From Breoghania sp. L-A4 (lineage in GTDB: Bacteria > Pseudomonadota > Alphaproteobacteria > Rhizobiales > Stappiaceae), in contig NZ_CP031841.1 of assembly GCF_003432385.1 (NCBI RefSeq), positions 4,965,621 through 5,029,620 of the forward strand: 64,000 nt of DNA, in the 5' to 3' direction. The notes under the pieces were generated by a model. It had not been told where the DNA came from and made no database searches. It saw only the letters and a program-made list of their open reading frames with translations. Both the position numbers and the translations under genes were made by a program. The first letter of the stretch is position 1; each line of letters opens with the position of its first letter. This document shows, in pieces, positions 35,125-45,460 of this stretch.

Positions 35125-36330
35125 CTAGTTCATCGCCTTCGCGGCCGGATCCTCGGGCGGCGGCGTCAGCGCGCGGCTCATCTCGTCGTGCCCGACGACG
35201 CCCTTGAGCTCGCCCTTGTCGCCGAGAACGGCGATCGGATAGTCGCTTTCCAGCGACGCCGGCAGTACGTTTTCCAGCGTGTCCTCGGGCCCGAAGTGGG
35301 GTGCCTCGACGGCGATATCCGACATGGTCACGGCCCGGTCGTTGCCCGCGATCGCCTGCTCCACGGCCTCCTGGGTGACAACGCCATGATAGATGTCGTC
35401 CGCCACGTAATAGCCGAAATCCTTGCCCGTGCGCCGCATCTCGTCCAGCGCGCGGTCCAGATTGTCGGTGGTGATGCGGTGGGCCGGCGGCTTCATCACC
35501 ACGTCCACGGTCAGCACCCGGGCGCGGTTGACGTCACGCACGAAGGCGCGCACGTAGTCGTCGGCCGGGTTGAGCAGGATCTCAGGCGGCGTACCGACCT
35601 GGATCAGCTCGCCGTCCTTGAGAATGGCGATGCGGTCGCCGATCCGCAGCGCCTCGTCGAGATCGTGGGTGATGAAGACGATGGTCTTGTGCAGCTTCTC
35701 CTGCAATTCGATCAACTGGTCCTGCATCTGACTGCGGATCAGCGGGTCGAGCGCGGAGAACGCCTCGTCCATCAGCAGGATATCGCCGTCGGTCGCCAGC
35801 GCCCGTGCGAGGCCGACGCGCTGCTGCATGCCGCCTGAAAGCTGGCTGGGATACTGGTCCTCGTAACCCGCCAGCCCGACGCTCTCGATCCACTTCCGCG
35901 CGGTCTCCTGCCGTTCCGCCTTCGGCACCTTCTGGACCTCGAGGCCGAAGGCCACGTTGTCGATGACAGTGCGGTGCGGCAGAAGGCCGAAGCGCTGGAA
36001 CACCATGCCCATGCGGTGACGCCGGAAGGCCACCAGCTCGCTGGTCTGGAACTTCATAATGTCGGTGCCGTCGACCTCGATGGCGCCGTCGGTGGGATCG
36101 ATCAGCCGGTTGAAGTGGCGGATCAGCGTGGACTTGCCGGAGCCCGACAGGCCCATAATGACGAAGATCTCGCCCTGCTCGATGCTGAGCGAGACATCGT
36201 GCAGGCCGAGCGTGTGGCCGGTTTCGGCCAGCAGCTCGTCCTTGCCCATGCCGGCCTTGACCAACGGCAGCGCCTTTTCCGGCGCCGAACCGAAGATCTT
36301 GGTCACATTCTTGATTTCAATCAGGGACAT
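35125..36330 (-). CDS. choV: Choline/glycine betaine ABC transporter ATP-binding protein
   Basis: A 401-residue ATPase of the OpuA/ProV/ChoV type. Walker A GLSGSGKST is near residue 60, the signature LSGGMQQRVGLARAL near 165, Walker B ILLMDEAFSALDP near 185, and the switch His in FITHDLDEA near 218. Two CBS-like repeats fill the C-terminal 120 residues, a sensor of ionic strength in such ATPases. It starts one base after the choW stop in the operon choX-choW-choV. Gene symbol follows rhizobial usage; ProV is the alternative. Confidence 0.93.
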   Translation of the reverse strand: MSLIEIKNVTKIFGSAPEKALPLVKAGMGKDELLAETGHTLGLHDVSLSIEQGEIFVIMGLSGSGKSTLIRHFNRLIDPTDGAIEVDGTDIMKFQTSELVAFRRHRMGMVFQRFGLLPHRTVIDNVAFGLEVQKVPKAERQETARKWIESVGLAGYEDQYPSQLSGGMQQRVGLARALATDGDILLMDEAFSALDPLIRSQMQDQLIELQEKLHKTIVFITHDLDEALRIGDRIAILKDGELIQVGTPPEILLNPADDYVRAFVRDVNRARVLTVDVVMKPPAHRITTDNLDRALDEMRRTGKDFGYYVADDIYHGVVTQEAVEQAIAGNDRAVTMSDIAVEAPHFGPEDTLENVLPASLESDYPIAVLGDKGELKGVVGHDEMSRALTPPPEDPAAKAMN

Positions 36331-36331
36331 C

Positions 36332-37201
36332 TCAACCAGCCACCTTGCGGAACTTCTGCATCCTCTGGCCGACAGCCTGGGTGATGCGGTCGAAGATGAT
36401 CGCCAGAATCACGATGGCGATGCCGCCGATCAGTCCCTGCCCGGAATCGTTGCGCTGGAGACCCAGCAGCACCGTTTCGCCGACACCGCGCGCGCCGATC
36501 ATCGAGGCGATCACCACCATCGCCAGGGCCATCATCATGGTCTGGTTGACGCCCTGCATGATGGAGGGCAAGGCGAGCGGAATCTGTACGCTCTTGAGGA
36601 TCTGCCAGCGCGTCGAGCCGAAGGCGCGCGCGGCTTCCACGACTTCGGTGTCCACCATGCGGATGCCCAGATCGGTGAGGCGGATCAGAGGCGGCGCGGC
36701 GTAGATCACCGTCGCCAGGATCGCCGGCACCTTGCCGAGCCCGAACAGCATCGCCGCCGGGATCAGGTAGACGAAGCTCGGGATGGTCTGCATCAGATCG
36801 AGCACGGGGTTCAGCGCGGTGCGAAATCGCAGCGAACGGGCGGCCAGCACGCCGAGCGGCACGCCGATCACCAGCGACAGGAACACCGAGACCAGCATGA
36901 TCGCGATGGTCTGCATGGCCTGCTCCCACAGTCCCAGCGAGCCAATGAACCACAGCCCCGCGACCATACCGAACGACATGAAGAGCCGGCGGCTTGCGGC
37001 ATAGGCCAGAAGCCCGACGACCAGCAGGATGACGATCGGATCCGCGCTGCGCAAGAGCTGCTCAAGGGCCACCAGCAACGTCAGGATCGAATTGGAAAAG
37101 GCTTCGAAGCCGTCCCCGTAGTTGATCACCAGAAAATCGACGAACGTGTTGGCCGCCTTGCGGATCGGGCGTCCGAAATCCAGAAACAGCGAAATTTCCA
37201 T
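36332..37201 (-). CDS. choW: Choline/glycine betaine ABC transporter permease
   Basis: A 289-residue permease of the ProW/OpuAB type with about six or seven helices. The EAA-like loop is in EAARAFGSTRWQILKSVQIPLALPSIMQGVNQTMM near residue 195. ATG 37201 (MEISLFLDFG) gives the normal length; the frame is open 20 codons further up. It lies between choX (77 bases) and choV (one base). Confidence 0.93.
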   Translation of the reverse strand: MEISLFLDFGRPIRKAANTFVDFLVINYGDGFEAFSNSILTLLVALEQLLRSADPIVILLVVGLLAYAASRRLFMSFGMVAGLWFIGSLGLWEQAMQTIAIMLVSVFLSLVIGVPLGVLAARSLRFRTALNPVLDLMQTIPSFVYLIPAAMLFGLGKVPAILATVIYAAPPLIRLTDLGIRMVDTEVVEAARAFGSTRWQILKSVQIPLALPSIMQGVNQTMMMALAMVVIASMIGARGVGETVLLGLQRNDSGQGLIGGIAIVILAIIFDRITQAVGQRMQKFRKVAG

Positions 37202-37278
37202 TGACGTCTCGTCCTTGCACGAAGGGCGGGACACGAACCTCGTCGCGCCCCGCCCAATCAATCACACTGCCGTGTGCC

Positions 37279-38310
37279 TCAGCCTTCCAGGCCAGCCATG
37301 ACGCGTGCCGCCACCTCTTCCGGAACCCAGGTGGTCCAGACGTCGCGGCTGTTCTTCAGGAAGTCCTGAGCGGCATCGTCAGCCGTGCCGCCGGTGTCCT
37401 GCATGTAGGCCAACGCCCTGGAGACCATCGCGTTGGTCGTCTCGTAGGCGGTCAGGAACTCCACGAGCTTCGGCGCCTTGTCCGCGAAATCGGAGTTCGC
37501 GTAGACGTGCACCTTCGACAGCGGATAGGCCGTCGCCTCGGTCACCTTGGTCGGGTCGGTCTCGGCCGACAGCTTGTCCCAGATTTCCTTGTCGTAGGCC
37601 GGCTCTTCAAGCGCCACCACTTCGTCGCCGATCTTGCCGAGAACCCAGGTCGGACCCCAGTAATAGAAGACGATCGGCTTCTTGCGCTTGATCGAGGATT
37701 CGATCACCGCGGCCAGCGCGCCGCCGGTGCCCGGACGGAAGTTCACGAAATCGTCGAGCAAGCCGTAGGCGTTGAGCTTCTTGGTGTTGATGACCTCGCA
37801 GCCCCAGCCGGCGATGCAGTTGTAGAAGCGGCCCTTGCCCGGCTCTTCCGGATCGGCAAAGAGTTCCTTGTACTTCGGCAGGTCGGAGACCTTCTTCAGT
37901 CCCTTGGCCGGCGCGTCGTCGCCCTCGACCATGTATTTCGGCACGAACCAGGCCTGGGTCGCATCGGGGAAGTTGATTCCCAGATCCTGGAACTGGCCGG
38001 CAGCCGTCCCCTTGGCCAGCGCCTCGGTGACGTTGTCGGGCCAGATTTCCATGGTCACGTCGATGTCGCCGCGTGCCATGCCGTTGAGAAGCGGAATGGT
38101 CGAGCCGGGTATGACGTCCGTCGCGCAACCGTAGCCTTTTTCCAGAATGTAGCTGGCGAGCGCGGTGTGAAACGCGTTGGAATCCCAGTCCAGGCCGGCA
38201 AACACGACCGGGCGGTCGATTTCGCATGTCGGCTCGGCGGCGGCGGCCGACATCGTCGTCAGCGGCAAGGCCAGCGCAAGGCCGGCGAGCACATTAAAGA
38301 GTGGGCGCAC
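37279..38310 (-). CDS. choX: Choline/glycine betaine ABC transporter substrate-binding protein
   Basis: A 343-residue periplasmic binding protein (OpuAC/ProX/ChoX family). GTG 38310 follows GGAG at seven bases and opens a signal peptide with core FNVLAGLALALPLTTMSA cleaved before EPTCE. Mature-domain features include FAGLDWDSNAFHTALASYIL and DIDVTMEIWPDN, with Trp residues likely to form the aromatic cage for the quaternary amine. First gene of the operon; the frame extends to 38718 but that part does not look coding. Confidence 0.92.
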   Translation of the reverse strand: MRPLFNVLAGLALALPLTTMSAAAAEPTCEIDRPVVFAGLDWDSNAFHTALASYILEKGYGCATDVIPGSTIPLLNGMARGDIDVTMEIWPDNVTEALAKGTAAGQFQDLGINFPDATQAWFVPKYMVEGDDAPAKGLKKVSDLPKYKELFADPEEPGKGRFYNCIAGWGCEVINTKKLNAYGLLDDFVNFRPGTGGALAAVIESSIKRKKPIVFYYWGPTWVLGKIGDEVVALEEPAYDKEIWDKLSAETDPTKVTEATAYPLSKVHVYANSDFADKAPKLVEFLTAYETTNAMVSRALAYMQDTGGTADDAAQDFLKNSRDVWTTWVPEEVAARVMAGLEG

Positions 38311-38734
38311 GTGTCGTCTCCAATTCGATTGAAGCGATGCCCACGAAAACATCGGCGTTCTCGCGGCGAAACCGCTCCGGATTTCCGTTTGTTCGAGCCC
38401 ATCCGCGCGAAACAAGGCCGTTTCTCGCGGATTTACTCTCTTGGCATGTACGGCCCTGCCGGTCCCGAAGGATCGTTTCGAGCGCGGATCAAGCAATCCA
38501 CGGCACGCTCCCGAGTCCCTCAGGAGCGGAAGACACGCCAGACACCACACGCTCAGCGCACAGGCATCGAAATGGTTCAACACGACGGAAAACATCCCGG
38601 GAACCATCGAAGGCGCCATGAAAGGCGCCGGCAAGCGCTGCGTCTTGCATGAAATCCGTGCTCGAGTGTCGAGCAGGAAGCGGCCGCACCCAATCACGCG
38701 ACGCCGGGAAGGCGTCACGGTATTTCATCTGATC

Positions 38735-38762
38735 ATGATAGATTTTTTGACCGACAAGTCAA
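38735..38762 (-). promoter_or_regulatory. Candidate choX promoter with BetI-like palindrome
   Basis: On the minus strand TTGACT (38762-38757) and TATCAT (38740-38735) are 16 bases apart. The -35 is embedded in the palindrome TTGAC-TTGTCG-GTCAA (38747-38762), which resembles TetR-type BetI operators. It lies about 430 bases before choX in a gene-free 756-base gap (38311-39066), whose 38780-38960 part is strikingly AT-rich. Confidence 0.4.
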
Positions 38763-38985
38763 CACAGAGCTGCGGTTGAAGGTGCGAAAACCCGGGACTC
38801 TTCAATATTCGTGAAAAAATAATCTATCCGACTACACGATGAAAAATAATTATTTCACCTTGAGAGAAAATTTCATTCATTCTTACTTATTCTCCTAGGC
38901 CCCGCACGCAAGATCTCGAATATGTCTTGACGCATACTGAAACTGTAACTTCGAGGGCAAGACAATCCGTGCCGATTCAAAGAAA

Positions 38986-39016
38986 ATGCCGCTTCCGGGA
39001 GAACCGGGAGCGGCAT
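38986..39016 (-). terminator. Rho-independent terminator of ccr
   Basis: ATGCCGCTCCCGG-TTCTC-CCGGAAGCGGCAT on the minus strand: a 13-bp stem (one G-T pair) with a 5-base loop, followed by TTTCTTT. It lies 50 bases past the ccr stop. Confidence 0.85.
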
Positions 39017-39066
39017 GAAGCAAGCGGGGATGGCAAGGCCCGCGCGCCGTTCCCGGCGCGCCATTG

Positions 39067-40361
39067 TCAGCGTGCGGACGCATCCAGCACGTCGTCGAAC
39101 GAGCGTAACCCGGCTTCCGGCGCGTTGACCAGAACCGCCATGTTGCCCGGCGCGTGCTGGTTCTTCCACATTTTCGTGTGCGCCTTGGGGATCTGCGCCC
39201 AGGGGAACACCTCGCTCATGCACGGGTCGATGCGGCGCTCGATCATCAGCTTGTTGGCGGCGGCGGCCTGTTTGAGATGCGCGAAATGCGATCCCTGGAT
39301 GCGCTTTTGGTGCATCCAAACGTAGCGCGCATCAAAGGTGATGTTGAAGCCCGTGGTGCCGGCGCAGAACACCACCATGCCGCCGCGCTTGACCACGAAT
39401 GTGGAAACCGGGAAGGTCTGCTCGCCCGGATGTTCGAAGACGAAGTCGACATTGACCCCTTGCCGGTGATGTCCCAGATCGCCTTGCCGAACTTGCGCAC
39501 TTCGTTGAACCAGGTCTTGTATTCCTCGGAATTGACCTTCGGCAGCGGCCCCCAGCAGGAAAAATCCTTGCGGTTGATGACGCCCTTGGCGCCCAGGCTC
39601 ATGACGAAGTCACGCTTGTCCTCTTCCGAGATGATCCCGATGGCGTTGGCGCCGGCCGCCGCGCACAGCTGGACGGCGAAGACGCCCAGTCCGCCGGAGG
39701 CGCCCCACACCAGCACGTTGTCGCCGGGCCTGATGATATGCGGACGATGCCCCCACAACATCCGGTAGGCGGTGGCCAGCGTCAGCGTGTAGCAGGCGCT
39801 TTCTTCCCACGTCAGATGCTGCGGCCGGTGCATCAGCTGGCGCGCCTGCACGCGGGCGAATTGCGCGAACGATCCGTCCGGCGTCTCGTAGCCCCAGATG
39901 CGCTGCGAGGGCGAGAACATCGGATCGCCGCCGTTGCACTCCTCGTCGTCGCCATCGTCCTGATTGCAGTGGATGACCACCTCGTCGCCGACCTTCCAGC
40001 GTCGCACCTTCGAGCCCACCGCCCAGACGATGCCCGAGGCGTCCGATCCCGCGATGTGATAGGGGCTCTTGTGGACGTCGAAGACGGAAATCGGCTCGCC
40101 CAGACCGGCCCAGATGCCGTTGTAGTTGACGCCGGCGGCCATCACCAGAACCAGCACCTCGTCGTCGGCGATCTCCCAGGTCGGCAGCACCTCGAGCTGC
40201 ATGGCCTCTTCCGGCGGACCGTGCCGCTCGCGGCGGATCGCCCAGGCGTGCATCTTCGCCGGCACATGACCCAGCGGCGGGATCTCGCCGATGTCGTAGA
40301 GATCCTTGAGTTCGGCCTTGGGGACCGGACGTGTTTCTTCGGCTTCAACGATTGCTGACAT
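39067..40361 (-). CDS. ccr: Crotonyl-CoA carboxylase/reductase, one frameshift
   Basis: Reductively carboxylates crotonyl-CoA to (2S)-ethylmalonyl-CoA with NADPH and CO2, the key step of the ethylmalonyl-CoA pathway for acetyl-CoA assimilation. It is an MDR-superfamily enzyme: the NADPH-binding WGASGGLGVFAVQL is near residue 222, and the family block GVNYNGIWAGLGEPISVFDVHK near 80. The frame breaks in DITGKG; adding one base to the C4 run 39456-39459 continues as VNVDFVFEHPGEQ and joins the frame that ends FDDVLDASAR, giving 431 residues, the normal length. The break is therefore probably an error. Divergent (across a chemoreceptor pair) from ecm, its pathway partner. Confidence 0.94.
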
Positions 40362-40668
40362 GTTCCTTTTCCCGCGCTAGACGGACTCCCCCGCGCCATC
40401 CCCTCGTTATTTCACTCTTTCCGCGCGCCTTCGCGCGGCGGAAGGGTCAGGATGCGCCAATCAATAGTGCGATGCAATATGCGCCCCGCGCAAGAGGCAG
40501 GAATGGTCCTTTAGTCGCAACCATCGTAAAGCCGGGAGCCGCACACGGTCATAATCTTGCGTGGCCGTCACTCGCGGCCCGGCGGGAAAGATGGCAGAGA
40601 TGGCATGCATTTGCCGAGAAATGGCGCGGAACGCGCCATAAATCAGTGTTTTCAAACGAATACGAAAA

Positions 40669-40690
40669 AACCCGGCGCGAAGGCCGGGTT
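40669..40690 (-). terminator. Terminator downstream of the chemoreceptor gene
   Basis: AACCCGGC-CTTCGC-GCCGGGTT on the minus strand: an 8-bp perfect stem followed by TTTT (a T run of six including the stem end). It lies about 55 bases after the chemoreceptor stop, in the 382-base gap before ccr, which otherwise shows no gene. Confidence 0.85.
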
Positions 40691-40711
40691 TGATGCTGCA
40701 TTGCAACGAAG

Positions 40712-40734
40712 TCCCGCCGGGAAACCCGGCGGGA
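40712..40734 (-). terminator. Second hairpin downstream of the chemoreceptor gene
   Basis: TCCCGCCGGG-TTT-CCCGGCGGGA, a perfect 10-bp stem with a 3-base loop, ten bases past the stop. It has no T run, so it may act in mRNA stability or with the following terminator. Confidence 0.6.
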
Positions 40735-40743
40735 ACTCTTAGC

Positions 40744-42419
40744 TCAACCGGCGCGCACGCGCTGCAGGAAGGCGTCGACCTGGCCGTTGAGAAGCTGCGC
40801 GTCGCCCATCAGCTCGCTGGCCGATGTCTTGACGCCGCCGCTCATCGCGCCGGTCTCCGCCGCCGCATCGCGCACCATGATGATGGTCGAGCTGACCTGG
40901 TCGGTGCCACGCGCGGCTTCGGTCACGTTGCGGGCGATTTCCTGCACCGACATGCCCTGCTCCTCGGCCGCGGCCGCGATGGAGGAGGCCGTGTCGCGCA
41001 TCACCGAAAGACGCGTGCTGATGTTCTCCACCGCTCCAATCGACTCGGTCGCCGCGTCGCGCATCTGCGCGATCTGCTCTTCGATCTGCTCGGTGGCGGT
41101 GGCGGTCTGGTTGGCAAGCGCCTTCACTTCGGAGGCAACGACCGCGAAGCCCTTGCCCATCTCGCCGGCCCGCGCCGCCTCGATGGTGGCGTTGAGCGCC
41201 AGCAGGTTGGTCTGCGCCGCGATCGCCTGGATCAACGCGATAACGTCGGAGATCCGCGAGACCACGTCGCGCAGCCGGCCGACCGAGCCGGTGGTGCGCT
41301 CCGCCTCGTTCGCCGCTTCCACGACCAGCTTCGAATTGCTTTCGAGCTGGCTGTTGATCTCCGTGACCGATGCCGAGAGCTGTTCGGCGGCGGCGGCCAC
41401 GCTGTGCACGTTAGCGGACGCCTGCTCGGAGGCGCTGGAAACGTCGATCACCTGCCCGAGGTCGCATCCGCCAGGCCGGCCATCTGGTCGGCATTGCGGG
41501 TCAGCTGCTCGGCGGAGTTGCCGACGCGGCTGACGACGCTGCGAACGGTGCTTTCGAATTCCTCCACCAGCGCATTGAGATCCGCGGCGCGCTGACGCGC
41601 GGATTCCTCGTCGCGGGTCTTGGCCTCGGCTTCCATCTGCCGGTTTTCCGCCAGCTTGTCGCGGAACACCGTCAGGGTGCGGGCCAGGGCGCCGATCTCG
41701 TCGCCCCGCTCGCCATACTTGATCTCCGTGGTCAGATCGCCATCGGCGATGGCCTGGGTCTGCTCGGCGATGCCGCGAATGGGCCGCGCCACGCTGCGGT
41801 AGGAGAATACGGCGGCGCACAAGGCGACCACCAGCATGAAGACGCCGCTGCCGATGGCGATCGCGCTGACGCTGTCCAGGCGGCTCTGCTGATGTGCGTC
41901 GGCGGCGTTGACACTCGTTGTCACCGCGGCGCGTACGGCCTGTACCGCATCGCCAATTTCCTGCGCGCGCTGCTGCGGTTCGCCGGTCACCTCCAGGGTA
42001 CGGGCCAGCTCGACCGTGTCGGGCCGTTCCATCAGCCCGATCTGCCGGCGCGCCAGTTCACTTTCCCACGCGGCCGCACGCTGTTCGGCGACGTTGAGCA
42101 GGTCCAGCTCCGGCCCGGCAATCTCCCGCAGGTCGGCCACGATCCCGGCGCGGCTCGTGACCGCCGCCTCGAAGGCATCGACGGCGCGGGTGTCGCCGGT
42201 CAGCAGGAACACGCGCACCGCGCCCTGGGCACGCGAGACCTGCAGCTCAAACGCGTTGATTTGCTCGAGCTCGTGCATGAGCTGGGTTTTCTGCCTGATC
42301 GAATTCTCGACGTCGGTGATCTCCCAGCTCGTCACGACGGCTGCGGCGGCGCTGGCGAAAAAGATGGCGGCGAAAATGAGGGTCAGTTTCGCCGTGACGG
42401 TCAGCTTGCGGGTCTTCAT
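40744..42419 (-). CDS. Methyl-accepting chemotaxis protein, one frameshift
   Basis: A membrane chemoreceptor of about 558 residues. Order: first membrane helix (about 12-32), a periplasmic four-helix-bundle-like sensor (33-185), second helix (about 190-212), HAMP domain ([23 protein letters not shown]...), then the signalling domain with the highly conserved hairpin tip region [21 protein letters not shown] and [12 protein letters not shown]. The frame breaks at DATSG; one base added to the C3 run 41455-41457 continues as [16 protein letters not shown]. It is 41 bases downstream of the small sensor gene, with two hairpins after it. Confidence 0.93.
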
Positions 42420-42460
42420 GGTCTATCGTGCCTTTCTTGGCAGGCGGCGGCATCACGACG

Positions 42461-43075
42461 TCAGGCGCGGGTGCGGCGCTCGAGCTCGGTCAGGTTCATC
42501 TCGAAGGTGACGGCGCCGATCGGCTTTCCGGTTGCCGCATCGGCAACAGAGACATTCACCTGGACGCGCCAGGTGTGGCTGTCCTCGTGCCACTCCGGCG
42601 CGTCGACGAACACCGCCTCGCCGCCCTTGAGGAACGTCTTTTGCCACTTGTCTTCGTCGCCCTGCCAGTAGTCGGAGGTCACCGAACTCTGGCCGACATT
42701 GAGACCCTTGTCGTCCATGAGAAAGATTTCGGAATACAGCCCCAGTGCCTGGGCCTGCTTGCGCAGCAGGAAAATCGATGCCGGATTGGACAGCGTGCGA
42801 GCGATCAGCGGCTGCTTTCCCGTTGCCTCGGTCTCCGCCCGCCACATCTTGTCGAGTTCGTCGATCTTGGCCGCGTCAAGACTTGCGTGGCGCGCGTTCT
42901 GCGCCTTGACCGAGATCTGAATCACATCGTCCATGACGATCTGGCGCAATGCGCCGATTACCGTATCGGTAAGCAACGCGCTCGCGTCCGGCGCCGGCGT
43001 TTCAGCCAGAGCGCCACTGTTCAGCGTGGCAAGTACCGCGACCGCCAGGCTGCCCTGTTTGAAATAGTTGTTCAT
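42461..43075 (-). CDS. Exported sensor-like protein paired with the chemoreceptor
   Basis: A 204-residue exported protein. ATG 43075 (MNNYFKQGSLAVAV) opens a signal peptide cleaved near LAETPAP. The mature part looks like a PDC/Cache-type periplasmic ligand domain: a long helix (TDTVIGALRQIVMDDVIQISVKAQNA split by a turn), then AQALGLYSEIFLMDDKGLNVGQSS and SDYWQGDEDKWQKTF, typical of Cache domains, ending GAVTFEMNLTELE. It has no membrane anchor or output domain, and lies 41 bases before the chemoreceptor, so it may be a soluble ligand-binding partner. Inference only. Confidence 0.7.
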   Translation of the reverse strand: MNNYFKQGSLAVAVLATLNSGALAETPAPDASALLTDTVIGALRQIVMDDVIQISVKAQNARHASLDAAKIDELDKMWRAETEATGKQPLIARTLSNPASIFLLRKQAQALGLYSEIFLMDDKGLNVGQSSVTSDYWQGDEDKWQKTFLKGGEAVFVDAPEWHEDSHTWRVQVNVSVADAATGKPIGAVTFEMNLTELERRTRA

Positions 43076-43437
43076 GAAACTTGAAACCCACTCTGTATAC
43101 TTTGACGAATTTGATATTCCACAGAACTTTCTCAAAGATTAACCACTCAATGCGCTACGTATTATACCGCACAGCAGCAAACTCGGAAAATTCCATGAGT
43201 TTTACCCTCCGGTTATATGAGCGGCATTGATATAAATACCATGGTTAATACCTGGACATGGCCCGGAAACGCTGAAACGGCGACACCCTTTGGGATATGC
43301 GCGGCGGCGCGAAGGGGCGGCCGGATGCGGTGGCGGCGGAAGACGCGCGCCTACGCCATCCGTCTTGATGACAGCGGCGCACAAACCCCGTAAAACAGGC
43401 TATATCGCACTGCATCATTGGCGGGAGGGAGGCAATC

Positions 43438-45419
43438 ATGCTCGAAACGGGACGCGACAAGCCCTGGATTTTCCGCACCTACGCGGGCCACTCCACAGCC
43501 GGCGCGTCGAACGCGCTCTACCGGGCCAATCTGGCCCGCGGACAGACCGGCCTGTCGGTGGCCTTCGATCTGCCGACGCAGACCGGCTACGATCCCGACC
43601 ATCCGCTGGCGCGCGGCGAGGTCGGCAAGGTCGGCGTACCGGTCGCCCATCTCGGCGACATGCGCGCGCTGTTTGCCGACATCCCGCTCGAGCGCATGAA
43701 CACCTCGATGACCATCAACGCCACCGCTCCGTGGCTGCTGGCGCTCTACGCCGCGGTGGCAGACGAGCAGGGCGCCGACCGGTCGCTTCTCGCCGGCACC
43801 ACCCAGAATGATCTCATCAAGGAATATCTCTCGCGCGGCACCTATGTCTTCCCGCCAGCGCCCTCGATGCGGCTGACCACCGACGTCATCGCCTGGACCT
43901 ACCGCGAGATGCCCAGATGGAACCCGATGAACGTCTGCTCCTACCATCTGCAGGAAGCGGGCGCGACGCCGGTTCAGGAGCTGGCGTTCGCGCTCGCCAA
44001 CGCCATCGCCGTGCTGGACGCGGCCAAGGCGGCGGGCGCCATTCCCGACGCCGACTTTCCCAAGGCGGTGGGGCGGATGTCGTTCTTCGTCAACGCGGGC
44101 ATGCGGTTCGTCACCGAGCTTTGCAAGATGCGCGCCTTCACCGAGCTGTGGGACGAGATCTGCCGCACCCGTTACGGCGTGGAAGACGAACGCTACCGCC
44201 GCTTCCGCTATGGCGTGCAGGTGAACTCCCTGGGCCTCACCGAGCAGCAGCCGGAAAACAACGTCTACCGCATTCTCATCGAGATGTTGGCCGTGGTGCT
44301 GTCCAAGAACGCCCGCGCCCGCGCCGTGCAGCTTCCCGCCTGGAATGAGGCGCTCGGCCTGCCGCGTCCCTTCGACCAGCAGTGGTCACTACGCATGCAG
44401 CAGATCGTCGCCTTCGAGACCGATCTTCTGGACTACGGCGACCTGTTCGACGGCTCGCGCGAAGTCGAGGCGAAGGTCGAGGCCCTGAAGACCGAGGCTC
44501 GCGGGGAGCTGGAGCACATCGAGGCGATGGGCGGCGCGGTCGCGGCCGTGGAATCCAGCTACATGAAGCAGAAGCTGGTGGAATCCAACACCCGGCGGCT
44601 GGAGGCGATCGAGACAGGCGAGCAGATCGTCGTCGGCGTCAACAAATGGACCGACAGCGAGCCCTCGCCGCTCAGCCAGGGCGCGGATGGCGGCATTCTC
44701 ACCATCGAGGGCCACGTCGAAGACGAGGCGCTGACAGCCCTCAAGGCGTGGCGCGAGGCCCGCGACGGCTCCGCCGTCGACGACGCGCTGCGGGCGCTGC
44801 GCGCCGCCGCCTCCAGCGGTGACAACATCATGGACCCGTCGATTGCCTGCGCCAAGGCCGGCGTCACCACCGGAGAATGGGGCGCCGCCTTGCGCGAGAT
44901 CTTTGGCGAATACCGCGCGCCCACCGGAGTGGGCGTGCCGCGCGCCAGGACACCGGCGATCTCGACGCCGTCCGCCGCTCCGTCGACGCGGTGTCGCGAA
45001 AACTCGGACGCCGCCTAAAGTTCCTGGTCGGCAAGCCGGGACTCGACGGGCATTCCAACGGCGCCGAGCAGATCGCGGTCCGGGCACGGGATTGCGGGAT
45101 GGAAGTGGTCTACGAGGGCATCCGCCTGACGCCAGCGCAGATCGTCAACGCAGCGCTGGAGGAAGGCGTGCACGCCGTCGGCCTGTCGATCCTCTCCGGC
45201 TCACATCTGGCGCTGGTCGCCGACGTGATGAGCCGCATGCAGGCGGCTGGGCTGGACGGGATTCCGGTGATCATCGGCGGCATCATCCCGCCCGAGGACG
45301 CCAAGACGCTGAAAGCGCTCGGCGTCGCCGCCGTCTACACGCCCAAGGATTTCCAGCTCACCGACATCATGGCCGACGTGGTGCGCATCGTCGACGCGCA
45401 GACAAGCCGGGCCGCTTAG
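43438..45419 (+). CDS. ecm: Ethylmalonyl-CoA mutase, one frameshift
   Basis: Adenosylcobalamin-dependent mutase converting ethylmalonyl-CoA to methylsuccinyl-CoA in the ethylmalonyl-CoA pathway. The N-terminal TIM barrel has YAGHSTAGASNALYR, LSVAFDLPTQTGYD and SYHLQEAGATPVQE; the C-terminal B12-binding domain has VGKPGLDGHSNGAEQIA, with the cobalt-ligand His in DGHS, and GGIIPPEDA. The frame breaks after TGVGV near 44937; adding one base continues as AARQDTGDLDAV, and the total becomes 661 codons, the usual size. It could be confused with methylmalonyl-CoA mutase, but the single-chain size and ccr nearby favour ecm. The 362-base upstream gap holds its promoter and that of the sensor gene. Confidence 0.9.
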
Positions 45420-45460
45420 GAAGCGCGGGCCGCCCGGCCGGTGATCCCGGGACGTCCACC

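Noticed and set aside
43438..45419. Methylmalonyl-CoA mutase
   Set aside because: Possible by family, but one chain of about 660 residues next to ccr matches ethylmalonyl-CoA mutase better.
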